This document shows positions 1 to 7,747 of a stretch of 64,000 bases of DNA, in pieces. Origin of the DNA: Streptomyces sp. McG3. Lineage in GTDB: Bacteria; Actinomycetota; Actinomycetes; Streptomycetales; Streptomycetaceae. The notes beneath the pieces are model-generated. The model had not been told where the DNA came from, ran no database searches, and saw only the letters and a list, made by a program, of their open reading frames with translations. Made by a program: the position numbers and the translations under genes. The stretch spans positions 1 to 64,000 of the forward strand of contig NZ_JAAXYC010000001.1 of assembly GCF_018619185.1 (NCBI RefSeq). The letters are read 5' to 3'. Within the stretch, counting starts at the first letter, position 1, and the number at the start of each line of letters is the position of its first letter.

Positions 1-23
1 CACCACCCCTCCCCCCTCCTCCC

Positions 24-39
24 CCGGTGACCTCACCGG
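24..39. repeat. Inverted repeat upstream of the -35 box
   Basis: CCGGTGA (24-30) and TCACCGG (33-39) form a 7-bp inverted repeat with a 2-nt spacer. It ends one base before the TTGACA box of the ABC operon promoter. It could be a regulator site or chance in GC-rich DNA. Confidence 0.35.
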
Positions 40-40
40 C

Positions 41-70
41 TTGACAGTCATTCCCCCACGACTCCATGAT
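41..70 (+). promoter_or_regulatory. Candidate promoter of the ABC transporter operon
   Basis: A perfect TTGACA (41-46) is followed after 18 nt by CATGAT (65-70). Transcription would start near 77, about 30 nt before the likely GTG start codon. The following inverted repeat (69-92) overlaps the end of the -10 box and the expected start site. Confidence 0.5.
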
Positions 71-92
71 TCCATTAATTGACTAATGGAAT
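69..92. promoter_or_regulatory. Candidate operator for the YtrA-type GntR regulator
   Basis: ATTCCATTA (69-77) and TAATGGAAT (84-92) are perfect 9-bp arms around a 6-nt spacer. This AT-rich palindrome stands out in very GC-rich DNA and lies over the predicted transcription start. GntR proteins bind palindromes of this size, and one is encoded at the end of the same operon. Autoregulated repression of the exporter is therefore the simplest reading. Confidence 0.6.
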
Positions 93-105
93 TGAGGTGA
101 GGCGC

Positions 106-1050
106 GTGGCGGACACGGGCACTCCGAACGCGACATCCGGCAGCTGGGCGCTGGAAGCCCGCGGCCTGGGCAAGCGCTACCGGCGCGGCTGGGCGCTGCG
201 CGACTGCTCCTTCCGGATCCCGGCCGGCCGTATCTGCGGTCTGGTCGGCCCGAACGGGGCGGGCAAGAGCACCCTGCTCGGACTGGCGACCCGGCAGGTA
301 CAGCCGACCACCGGCGAACTGCGGATCTTCGGCGTACCGGTCGACGACCCCGCCGTGCTGCCCACGTTCGCGTTCCTCGGCCAGGAGAAGCCGGTGTTCA
401 AGCGGTTCACCGTGGCCGACACCCTGCGCATGGGCGCCGAGCTGAACCCCGGCTGGGACGCGGCCGCGGCGACGCGGATCGTCCGCTCGGGCAACGTCCC
501 GCTGCACGCGAGGGTCGGCACGCTCTCCGGCGGCCAGCGCACCCGCGTGGCCTTCGCGCTCGCCTTCGGCAAGCGGCCGGACCTGCTGCTCCTGGACGAG
601 CCGATGTCGGACCTCGACCCGCTGGCCCGCGACGAGATGAGCACCCTGCTCATGGCGGAGGCCGTCGAGCGCGGCACCACGGTGGTGATGTCCTCGCACA
701 TGCTGACCGAGCTGGAGGACATGTGCGACTACCTGCTGGTCGTCTCCGAGGGCCGGATCCGGATGGCCGGTGACGCCGACGCGCTGGTCCCGGCCCACGC
801 GCTGGTCACCGGGGTGGCCCGGGACGGCTCGCTGCCGCCCGAGCTGGCCGACCACACCGTCGTCGAAACCCGCCTCCAGGGGCGGCAGTTCCAGGCGATG
901 ATCCGGCCGAAGGCTCCGCTCCCGGCCGACTGGGAGAGCGCCGAGCCCTCCCTGGAGGAAGTCCTCCTCGCCCATCTCCGCTCCCCGGACGCGCCCTCGC
1001 TCTACACCCAGGGCGCCCGCGTCGAGGCCGAAGGGACCCAGGCCGCATGA
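106..1050 (+). CDS. ABC transporter ATP-binding protein
   Basis: This is the ATPase subunit of an ABC-2-type exporter acting at the inner face of the membrane. The 314-residue product has a Walker A (GPNGAGKST), a signature loop (LSGGQRTR) and a Walker B (LLLDEPMSDLDP), followed by a short C-terminal domain. I chose the GTG at 106 because GGTGAGG lies 5 nt before it and because it leaves the palindrome at 69-92 upstream of the gene. TTG at 79 and GTG at 97 are open in the same frame but lack a better ribosome site. The permease overlaps its stop by 4 nt. YtrA-controlled ABC systems in Bacillus respond to cell-wall antibiotics, so a self-protection role is possible but unproven. Confidence 0.85.
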   Translation: MADTGTPNATSGSWALEARGLGKRYRRGWALRDCSFRIPAGRICGLVGPNGAGKSTLLGLATRQVQPTTGELRIFGVPVDDPAVLPTFAFLGQEKPVFKRFTVADTLRMGAELNPGWDAAAATRIVRSGNVPLHARVGTLSGGQRTRVAFALAFGKRPDLLLLDEPMSDLDPLARDEMSTLLMAEAVERGTTVVMSSHMLTELEDMCDYLLVVSEGRIRMAGDADALVPAHALVTGVARDGSLPPELADHTVVETRLQGRQFQAMIRPKAPLPADWESAEPSLEEVLLAHLRSPDAPSLYTQGARVEAEGTQAA

Positions 1051-2021
1051 GTACCACCCTCACCGAGAAGCCCGCCGAACCCGGCTCCGGACGCCGCCTG
1101 CTGCGCGGGATGCCGTGGCTCGTCGTACGCCAGCACCGGGTCGCACTGCTCTGCGTCCTCGGTCTCACGCTGGTGGCCGCGCTCCTGATCGCGTACGGGC
1201 GCAACGAGCTGGTCCAGCTGCTCGACGCGAAGGGGTGGCCGGAGAAGGACGCCGGTCAGCCGATGGAGAGCAACCGCGTTTACGGGTACGTCAGTTCCGT
1301 CCTCGGCGGCCTCCCCCTGATCCTCGCCGTCTTCATCGGCGCCCCGCTGATCGCGGGCGACCAGGAGAACGGCACCGCGCAAGTCGTCACCACCCAGTCG
1401 GCGACCCGCCGTCAGTGGCTGATCGCCAAGCTGGGCCTGGCCTACGCCCTCGCGCTGGTCTCCGGCGTGGTGCTCTCGGCGCTGTTCACCTGGTGGTGGA
1501 AGCCGTACCGCTCGGTCTTCCTCAGCGACTGGATCGACGGCGTCATCTTCGACAACACCGGCCCCGTCCTGCCCGCGTTCCTCCTCTTCTTCACCGCCGC
1601 GGGCATCACCATCGGCACCCTGATCCGCCGGGTTCTGCCGGCCATGGTGGTCACGTTCCTCTTCACGGCGATCACCACCATGTTCGTCTGGGACGAGGTG
1701 CGCGTACGCCTCGGCGACACGCAGATCTTCACGTACCCGATGGACACCGAACTCCCGGCCCGCTATGCCGAGGCATACGAGGTGGACCGCTGGGTCGGCA
1801 GCGCCGACGGGACCCTGTACGGCTGGGGCACCTGCGCCGAGGCGACCGAGAAGGCGCAGAACGCGTGCATCAAGGAGCACGGCATCGTCAACGACGTGAT
1901 CGAATACCTCGACTACAGCCAGATGGCGTCGATGCAGTGGACCGCCGCGGGCATCCTGCTCGCCGGAACGGCCCTGCTCACGGCGTTCACCCTGTGGCGG
2001 GTCACCCGCCGCCCGCTGTGA
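1047..2021 (+). CDS. ABC-2 type transporter permease
   Basis: This 324-residue membrane protein is the permease partner of the ATPase, whose stop it overlaps (ATGA). It has an N-terminal transmembrane helix near residues 28-50 and a second helix followed by a conserved-looking segment (APLIAGDQENGT) of ABC-2 permeases. Further helices follow near 130-150, 170-190 and 200-215, with one at the C-terminus. A polar segment lies between the last two helices and is probably extracellular. The substrate cannot be read from the sequence. Confidence 0.8.
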   Translation: MSTTLTEKPAEPGSGRRLLRGMPWLVVRQHRVALLCVLGLTLVAALLIAYGRNELVQLLDAKGWPEKDAGQPMESNRVYGYVSSVLGGLPLILAVFIGAPLIAGDQENGTAQVVTTQSATRRQWLIAKLGLAYALALVSGVVLSALFTWWWKPYRSVFLSDWIDGVIFDNTGPVLPAFLLFFTAAGITIGTLIRRVLPAMVVTFLFTAITTMFVWDEVRVRLGDTQIFTYPMDTELPARYAEAYEVDRWVGSADGTLYGWGTCAEATEKAQNACIKEHGIVNDVIEYLDYSQMASMQWTAAGILLAGTALLTAFTLWRVTRRPL

Positions 2022-2066
2022 ACACCCCCCTCTCCCCTTACGTAAAATGTCGCAGTCGAGCGGAAG

Positions 2067-2471
2067 GTGAAGACCGTGGTCGTGTTCCGCATCGACCGGC
2101 GCAGTGGAGTGGCGACCTATCTCCAGATCGTCCGGCAGGTCGAGCAGGCGCTGCGCATGGGCGCGCTGGAGGAGGGTGACCGGCTGCCCACCGCCGCCCA
2201 GGTCGCCGCGACCACCAAGGTCAACCCGAACACGACCCTGAAGGCCTACCGCGAACTGGAACGCATGGGCCTCGCCGAGGTGCGCCAGGGAGCGGGCACG
2301 TTCATCACCCGCTCTCTCGCCCAGCCCCAGTCCGGCCCCGGCTCACCCCTGCGCTCCGCGCTGGCCGAATGGCTGGACCGGGCCCGCGCCGAGGGCCTCA
2401 CCGGGCAGGACGTCACGGCCCTGTTCCACGCGGCGTTCGAGAGCGCGTACCCGGGCGAGGCGCCGGACTGA
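2067..2471 (+). CDS. GntR-family regulator, YtrA subfamily
   Basis: This is a 134-residue transcription factor. Residues 10-75 form the GntR winged helix-turn-helix (Y-L-Q-I-V-R-Q-V-E near the start and T-T-K-V-N-P-N-T-T-L-K-A-Y-R-E-L-E in the recognition region). Only about 50 residues follow, which is the short dimerisation tail of the YtrA subfamily rather than a ligand-binding domain. The start is GTG at 2067 behind GCGGAAG; a second in-frame GTG at 2076 is possible. It lies 45 nt after the permease gene and is probably its co-transcribed repressor, acting at the palindrome at 69-92. Confidence 0.85.
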   Translation: MKTVVVFRIDRRSGVATYLQIVRQVEQALRMGALEEGDRLPTAAQVAATTKVNPNTTLKAYRELERMGLAEVRQGAGTFITRSLAQPQSGPGSPLRSALAEWLDRARAEGLTGQDVTALFHAAFESAYPGEAPD

Positions 2472-2482
2472 CCGCCCCGGGA

Positions 2483-2498
2483 TGACCGGCGCCGGTCA
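2483..2498. repeat. 16-bp perfect palindrome between convergent genes
   Basis: TGACCGGC is followed directly by GCCGGTCA. It lies in the 170-bp gap between the convergent GntR and thioesterase genes. With no loop bases it is a poor hairpin for termination, so a protein-binding site is possible. I see no U-tract terminator in the rest of the gap. Confidence 0.35.
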
Positions 2499-2641
2499 GG
2501 CGCGGTCCTGGCCCATGCTGACCCGATCCCCCGATGGCCTTGTCCCCTGCGGTCGTTCACGCCCGGCCGGAGCCGTGCGCGCCCGCCAAGGACAGGAGCA
2601 CCGGGGGCTGGCGCTTCCCGCGGATCCCGGCCGGAGCACGG

Positions 2642-3442
2642 TCAGGGAAGGGCGGGGGCCGCCGTCGGCGGAACCAGCCGGGCGAGGACCGACCGGAGCA
2701 GCGGCTCGTGCTGCTCGACCAGGTAGAAATGGCCTCCGGGCAGGACGTCCAGACGGAAGCCGCCGGACGCGACGTCGGACCACGCCGACATGTCCTCCAC
2801 CGAGGTGCCCGGGTCCTCGTCCCCGATGTACGCGTACACGGGACAGCCGACCGGATCGGCGGGGCGCGGTCCATAGGTCCCGACGATCGTGAAGTCGGCG
2901 CGGATGGCGGGCAGGACGATCTCCCGGAGGTCCGGGTCGCCGAGGACCGACTCGTCGGTGCCGCCGAGCCGGCGCACCTCCTCGATCAGCGCGTCGTCGC
3001 CCTCTTCGTGCAGGGCCCGCGGGGTCAGACGGTGCGGCGGCCTGCGGCTCGACACGTGCAGAGCCGCCGGAACCCTTCCGTGCCGCCGTCCCAGGCGCAG
3101 CGCCACCTCGTAGGCGAGCGAGGCTCCCATGCTGTGACCGAAGAGCGACAGCGGTACGTCGTGGAAGGGGAGGACCGCTTGGGTCACCCGGTCGGCCAGC
3201 TCGTCCATCGACGTGACGCAGGGGTCGCCCAGCCGGTCGTGGCGTCCGGGGTAGCGCGCGACCAGCAGTTCCGTACCGCTGTCGAACGCGGTGCCCCAGG
3301 AGTGGAAGAAACCGGCCGAGCCGCCCGCGTGCGGCAGGACCAGCAGCCTGCGGCGGACGCCCGCCGTCGCGGGGTAGCGACGCAGCCATCCGTCCGCGAC
3401 GACGTTCGCCGACGGTGCGGTGCGGTGGACTCCGACGTTCAT
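2642..3442 (-). CDS. Type II thioesterase (GrsT-like)
   Basis: This 266-residue alpha/beta hydrolase removes wrong acyl or aminoacyl groups from carrier proteins of NRPS and PKS lines. The nucleophile is Ser104 in GHSMG, an acid is in the G-D-E-D segment near 208-210, and His238 lies in GGHFY. All are at positions usual for the TEII family. It is the last gene of the minus-strand operon, and its ATG overlaps the stop of the deacylase gene (ATGA). A second TEII gene lies at 20751. The two may have different substrates: one for stalled T domains, the other for aminoacyl transfer or acyl-ACP release. Confidence 0.88.
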   Translation of the reverse strand: MNVGVHRTAPSANVVADGWLRRYPATAGVRRRLLVLPHAGGSAGFFHSWGTAFDSGTELLVARYPGRHDRLGDPCVTSMDELADRVTQAVLPFHDVPLSLFGHSMGASLAYEVALRLGRRHGRVPAALHVSSRRPPHRLTPRALHEEGDDALIEEVRRLGGTDESVLGDPDLREIVLPAIRADFTIVGTYGPRPADPVGCPVYAYIGDEDPGTSVEDMSAWSDVASGGFRLDVLPGGHFYLVEQHEPLLRSVLARLVPPTAAPALP

Positions 3443-3972
3443 CCGGTCATCCTTGGGGCTGTGAGGCTCGGGGCGATGGGCAGTCGGTCGACGGAGAGCT
3501 GGGTGATGGGGTGTATCCGCGGCAGGGCCATCGCCACGTAGTCCTCCGTGGCCAGGGCCACCGACCGGTCGAGGCGTGCCGCGTTGAAGAAGATCTCGTC
3601 GTGGACCAATAGTCCGGGGTCTGCCACCAGTTCGAGTTCGGGGTGACGTGCGAAGGGCATCACCGATCCGCTGACGCTGCCCGCCAGCCGCTCGGCCACG
3701 TCGCGCGTCGCGAACGACGCCTCCCTGCCCGCGTACATGTCCCGGAGCACGCCCAGGTCGACCTTGCGGTCGCCCGGCACGACCGCCAGGACGTACCGCC
3801 GGGACCGGCGGCCCGTGGCGACCCGGACGACCAGGCATTTGGCCGCCTGGGCGAGGGAGTGCCGGCGCAGGACGCTGGCGAGATCCGTGCGGCCCTCCGG
3901 GACGTGGTCCATCAGCCGGAACCGCGCCTGCCTGCGTTCCAGCTGGTCCAGCAGCCAGTCGTAGCCATTCAT
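3439..3972 (-). CDS. YbaK/ProX-type aminoacyl-tRNA deacylase
   Basis: The 177-residue product is a single YbaK/EbsC (prolyl-tRNA synthetase-associated) domain. This family hydrolyses wrongly charged aminoacyl-tRNAs in trans. The conserved lysine is in QAAKCLVV (Lys45), and the G-S-V-x-P-F loop near 115-122 matches the family GG-V-S-P-F signature. The ATG overlaps the stop of SerA (ATGA), so it is translationally coupled to serine and diaminopropionate supply genes. I infer that it clears tRNAs mischarged with a non-protein amino acid such as 2,3-diaminopropionate. A general housekeeping editing role cannot be excluded. Confidence 0.8.
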   Translation of the reverse strand: MNGYDWLLDQLERRQARFRLMDHVPEGRTDLASVLRRHSLAQAAKCLVVRVATGRRSRRYVLAVVPGDRKVDLGVLRDMYAGREASFATRDVAERLAGSVSGSVMPFARHPELELVADPGLLVHDEIFFNAARLDRSVALATEDYVAMALPRIHPITQLSVDRLPIAPSLTAPRMTG

Positions 3973-5561
3973 CCGGTCCGCTCCAGGCCCCAGGCGCGGG
4001 CCGCGTCGATCGCGGCGGCCCCGTCGTCGAGCAGCGCCTGATCCGCGGGTCCGCCCAGCCCCAGGGCGACCAGGGCCGCCTCTCCCGATCCGCCGCCCCG
4101 GCCGATCCACAGGGATTCGACGGGGACCCCGGCCCGGGTGAAGACCTCGCTGACCGCGCCGATCGCGCCGGGCCGGTCGGGGGCGAGGAAGAAGGCCAGG
4201 TCGCCGTCGAGCGCCACATCGGTCGCGTAGCCGCAGATCTCCACGAGGCGCGCGCCGGAGCGGAGCCCGCTCAGGGCGCCGGTCACCGACACCGGCTCAC
4301 CGGACGCCAGGGTGCCGTCGACCCGCACGAGACTGCGGTAGACGGGGCTGTCGGGGTCGGAGTGCACCGCGGTGCCCAGACCGCGCTCCTGGGCGATCAG
4401 CGGGGCGTTGACATAGCTGACACCACCGTCGACGACCGGGCTCAACGCCCCCTTGAGCACCGCCAGTTCCAGGGACCCCGCGTCGTGGCACGCGATCTCG
4501 CCGGACACCGTCACCCGCAACTGCGACGGCAGTCCGCCGGCCGTCGCCGTGAACAGCCGGCCGAGCCGCTCCACCACGGCCAGCCACGGGGCGAGTTCGG
4601 CGTCGACCTCGCCCATCCGCACATTGACCGCCTCCGGCACGAACCGGCCGGCCAGCGCCTCCCGCACCGACCGGGCGACCGCGACGCCCGCCCGCTCCTG
4701 CGCCTCCAGGGTGCTCGCGCCCAGATGCGGGGTGACGACCACGTTGTCCAGCTCGTACAACGGGGAGGTGGTGCAGGGTTCGGTCGCGAACACGTCGACG
4801 GCCGCGCCCGCGACGCGCCCCTCCTTCAGCGCCGCGTACAGCTCCGCCTCGTCGACGATCCCGCCCCGGGAGGCGTTGACGATCCGTACGTCCGGCTTGA
4901 CCCGGTGCAGCGCGTCGAAGCCGATCAGGCCCACCGTCTCCGGGGTCCTCGGAAGGTGGACGGTGAGGAAGTCCGCCTCGTCGAGGAGGGTGTCGAGCCC
5001 GACGCCGGACACCCCCGCGCGCTCGGCGTACCCGGCCTGCACATACGGGTCGTACGCGAGCACCCGCATCCCGAACGCCGCCATGCGGCGGGCGACCAGC
5101 GAGCCGATCCTGCCGAGCCCGATGATCCCGAGCGTCTTGTCGGCCAGCTCGACACCGGTGAACCGGCCTCGCTCCCAGCGGCCTTCCTTGAGCGCCCCGT
5201 GGGCCTGCGGGATGTTCCTGGCCACCGCCAGCAGCAGGCCCACCGTGTGCTCGGCCGCGCTGACGATGTTGGAGGTGGGCGCGTTGACCACCATGACGCC
5301 CGCCCGGGACGCGGCGGCCACGTCGACGTTGTCCAGGCCGACCCCGGCCCGGCCGATCACCTTGAGCCTCCGGCCGGCCGCGATGGCCTCCGCGTCCATG
5401 CGGGTGGCGCTGCGGATGAGTACGGCGTCGGCCCCCGGGAGTGCGTCGAGGAGGGCGCCCCGGTCGGCGCCGGAACAGCTCAGGATCTCGAAATCGGACC
5501 CCAGGGTGTCGACGGTGGCGGGAGAGAGCTCCTCGGCGATCAGAACGATTGGCTTGTGCAC
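3969..5561 (-). CDS. serA: D-3-phosphoglycerate dehydrogenase
   Basis: This enzyme oxidises 3-phosphoglycerate to 3-phosphohydroxypyruvate with NAD, the first step to O-phosphoserine. At 530 residues it is the long actinobacterial form: an NAD-binding GLGRIG at 148-153, the catalytic triad Arg232 (SRGG), Glu261 (ATEP) and His279 (PHLGAS), an intervening substrate-binding domain, and a C-terminal ACT domain from about 450 (D-R-P-G-A-I-G). The start is GTG at 5561 behind AAGGAA. O-phosphoserine is the substrate of SbnA, whose gene lies 58 nt upstream in the operon. This copy is thus probably a pathway-dedicated supplier of precursor, additional to a housekeeping SerA. Confidence 0.92.
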   Translation of the reverse strand: MHKPIVLIAEELSPATVDTLGSDFEILSCSGADRGALLDALPGADAVLIRSATRMDAEAIAAGRRLKVIGRAGVGLDNVDVAAASRAGVMVVNAPTSNIVSAAEHTVGLLLAVARNIPQAHGALKEGRWERGRFTGVELADKTLGIIGLGRIGSLVARRMAAFGMRVLAYDPYVQAGYAERAGVSGVGLDTLLDEADFLTVHLPRTPETVGLIGFDALHRVKPDVRIVNASRGGIVDEAELYAALKEGRVAGAAVDVFATEPCTTSPLYELDNVVVTPHLGASTLEAQERAGVAVARSVREALAGRFVPEAVNVRMGEVDAELAPWLAVVERLGRLFTATAGGLPSQLRVTVSGEIACHDAGSLELAVLKGALSPVVDGGVSYVNAPLIAQERGLGTAVHSDPDSPVYRSLVRVDGTLASGEPVSVTGALSGLRSGARLVEICGYATDVALDGDLAFFLAPDRPGAIGAVSEVFTRAGVPVESLWIGRGGGSGEAALVALGLGGPADQALLDDGAAAIDAARAWGLERTG

Positions 5562-5619
5562 GACGCTATTCCTTGTCTCGAAGAGAGCGATGAGGTGTCC
5601 CGGACAGACCTGTGCGGGC

Positions 5620-6630
5620 TCAGCCGGCGCTCGTCACCAGAGGAGGCAGGTCGGCCGGGGCCGCCGGAACGGCGTCCCAGGTGTGCGGTGCGCCGAAGCG
5701 CTCCTCCACCCACGCGGGGTCGTACACCGAGTCGAGATAGCGGTCGCCCTGGTCCGGGGAGAGGGCCACCGCGGTGAGCCGCTCCCCCTCGGGCCGGCCG
5801 GCCAGCCAGCGCAGCGCGCCGCTCACGACCGTCCCGGTGGAGCCGCCGAACAGGAAGCCCCGCTGGGCGAGGGTCTGGCAGCTCTCCAGGCTGTCCCGCT
5901 CGGGCACCATCACGACGTCGTCGACGAGCCCGTCGTCGAGCAACTGGGGCCGTACGCCCGCCCCGAGGCCGGGTATGTGCCGGGTCAGGGCGGGGCCGCC
6001 GAAGGTCACGGAGCCGACGCTGTCGACGGCCACGATCCTCGTCTGCGGCCGCGTCTCCCGGAAGTAGCGGGCGCAGCCCATGAGGGTCCCGGTGGTTCCG
6101 GCGCCGACGAAGAGCACGTCCACCTCCGGGAACTGGGCGGCGACGGCGGGGCCGGTCGACCGGTAGTGCGCCAGCCAGTTGTGCGGGTTCACGTACTGGT
6201 TGAGCCACACGTAGTTGGGGTCGTAGTCGACGAGCCGCTGTACGTAGTCGATGCGGGCGCCCAGCAGGCCCCGGTGCTTGTCGGGGCGCGAGATGACCAG
6301 CACCCGGGCGCCGAACGACTCCATCAGGCGGCGGCTGGCCGGATTGCAGCGGCTGTCGGTGACGCAGACGAAGCCGTATCCCCGGTGGGCCGCGATCATG
6401 CTGAGCGCCACACCGAGATTGCCGGACGAGGACTCCACGAGCACGTCGCCCGGGGTGAGCGTGCCGTCGCGTTCGGCGGCCAGCACCATTTCCAGGGCGG
6501 CCTTCAGCTTGACCGAGCCCGCGAGATTGATCCCCTCGTACTTGAGGAAGAGGGGGACGTCGAAGACGGGCAGCAGATCCACGAAGACGTCGTCGACGTT
6601 GATCTCGTAGGGAGCGGATATGACCGTCAC
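5620..6630 (-). CDS. sbnA: SbnA-like N-(2-amino-2-carboxyethyl)-L-glutamate synthase
   Basis: This is a PLP enzyme of the cysteine synthase fold, 336 residues. The SVK motif gives the PLP lysine as Lys41, and SSSGNLG near 66-72 and GAGTTG near 170 are the cofactor-binding loops. In staphyloferrin B biosynthesis SbnA condenses O-phospho-L-serine with L-glutamate. The adduct is then split by SbnB to give L-2,3-diaminopropionate. Close coupling with an SbnB homologue (33 nt upstream) and with SerA downstream supports this over plain cysteine synthase. The start is GTG at 6630, with only a weak ribosome site. Confidence 0.9.
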   Translation of the reverse strand: MTVISAPYEINVDDVFVDLLPVFDVPLFLKYEGINLAGSVKLKAALEMVLAAERDGTLTPGDVLVESSSGNLGVALSMIAAHRGYGFVCVTDSRCNPASRRLMESFGARVLVISRPDKHRGLLGARIDYVQRLVDYDPNYVWLNQYVNPHNWLAHYRSTGPAVAAQFPEVDVLFVGAGTTGTLMGCARYFRETRPQTRIVAVDSVGSVTFGGPALTRHIPGLGAGVRPQLLDDGLVDDVVMVPERDSLESCQTLAQRGFLFGGSTGTVVSGALRWLAGRPEGERLTAVALSPDQGDRYLDSVYDPAWVEERFGAPHTWDAVPAAPADLPPLVTSAG

Positions 6631-6663
6631 TTCATCACCGTTTTTCAGTCAGTCGGGCGCCGC

Positions 6664-7704
6664 CTAGGCGCGGGAGCGGCCGTAGCGGTCGAGCTCGTGG
6701 AAGAAGCCGTCGACGACGGCGAGTCCGCCCGCGTCGCGCAACTGGTCGTGGACGTAACGGCCGAGGGCGATGTCGAGCACGCCGAGACCGAACGGCGAGA
6801 ACACGACGGGGCGGTCGCCGGGCAGCTCGACCCGGCCCTCGATCACGTCGCACAGGGTGCCGTCGATGAAGTCGCGGTTCCCGGTGAGCTGTTCGGTCAG
6901 GTGGGGGGAGGTGTCCGCCTTCAGGCAGTGCTCGACGTCGTCGACGATGTTGGCGGACGCGAGCAGGATCTCCGGCGCCAGGTCCCGCAGCGACACGTTG
7001 AGGACCAGCGGGTTGTGGGCGAACCAGGAGGGGTCGTGCACGTGCGGGCTGCCGGCGACGGTGGCGAAGACCACCAGGTCGCTCTCCCGGATCAGTTCCT
7101 CGGCCGTCCCGTGCACCACGACGGGGGCGTCCCCGCGCCCGCCGAGGTAGTCCGCGAACGCCTCGCCGTGCGCAGCGGACAGGTCGTGGACGCCGAGCTC
7201 GTCGAAGGTCCAGCCGGTGGCCTCCAGGTAGTGGTGGACGTAGCGGGCGATGAGGCCGGTGCCGATGAAGCCGATCCGGCGCGGGCGTTCGGCCCCGCTG
7301 AGCCGGTCGGCGGCGAGGGCCGCCGAGGCGGCGGTCCTGGAGGCGCTGATGATGGAGCTCTCCAGGCAGGCGAACGGGTAGCCCGTCGTGTGGTCGTTGA
7401 GGATGAGGACGGCGGAGGCCCGCGGGATGCCCGCGGCCACGTTCTCCGGGAAGCTGGAGATCCACTTCAGGCCGTCGGTGGGACGGTCTCCGCCCACCGA
7501 GGCGGGCAGGGCGATGATCCGGGAGCTGGGGCGGTCCGGGAACCGCAGGAAGTACGAGGGCGGGTTGACCGAGTCGCCCCGGCCGTGCAGCCGGTAGACG
7601 TCCTCGACCAGGTTCACGACCTGCTTCTCGCTGCCGGTGAGAACCTGTGCCACCTGCGCGCCGGTGATGACGGCGAAGGGCGGCACGAGCGGCTGCTGGG
7701 ACAT
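6664..7704 (-). CDS. sbnB: SbnB-like 2,3-diaminopropionate synthase (ornithine cyclodeaminase family)
   Basis: This 346-residue protein of the ornithine cyclodeaminase/mu-crystallin family has its nucleotide-binding loop GTGLIA at about 148-153 and the family lysine in G-L-K-W (Lys80). SbnB oxidatively cleaves the SbnA product to L-2,3-diaminopropionate and 2-oxoglutarate, using NAD. The ATG at 7704 follows GGAG at good spacing. It lies 43 nt after the A-T-TauD gene and 33 nt before sbnA. The 2-oxoglutarate released is also the co-substrate of the TauD domain encoded next door. This is noted only as a coincidence of chemistry. Confidence 0.9.
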   Translation of the reverse strand: MSQQPLVPPFAVITGAQVAQVLTGSEKQVVNLVEDVYRLHGRGDSVNPPSYFLRFPDRPSSRIIALPASVGGDRPTDGLKWISSFPENVAAGIPRASAVLILNDHTTGYPFACLESSIISASRTAASAALAADRLSGAERPRRIGFIGTGLIARYVHHYLEATGWTFDELGVHDLSAAHGEAFADYLGGRGDAPVVVHGTAEELIRESDLVVFATVAGSPHVHDPSWFAHNPLVLNVSLRDLAPEILLASANIVDDVEHCLKADTSPHLTEQLTGNRDFIDGTLCDVIEGRVELPGDRPVVFSPFGLGVLDIALGRYVHDQLRDAGGLAVVDGFFHELDRYGRSRA

Positions 7705-7747
7705 GGGACTCCATCCATGGGCGGTGGGTGCGGTGGGAAGAGGCTGG

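Noticed and set aside
5620-6630. Plain cysteine synthase
   Set aside because: The immediate SbnB homologue and SerA argue for the diaminopropionate pathway; a lone cysteine synthase would not need them.
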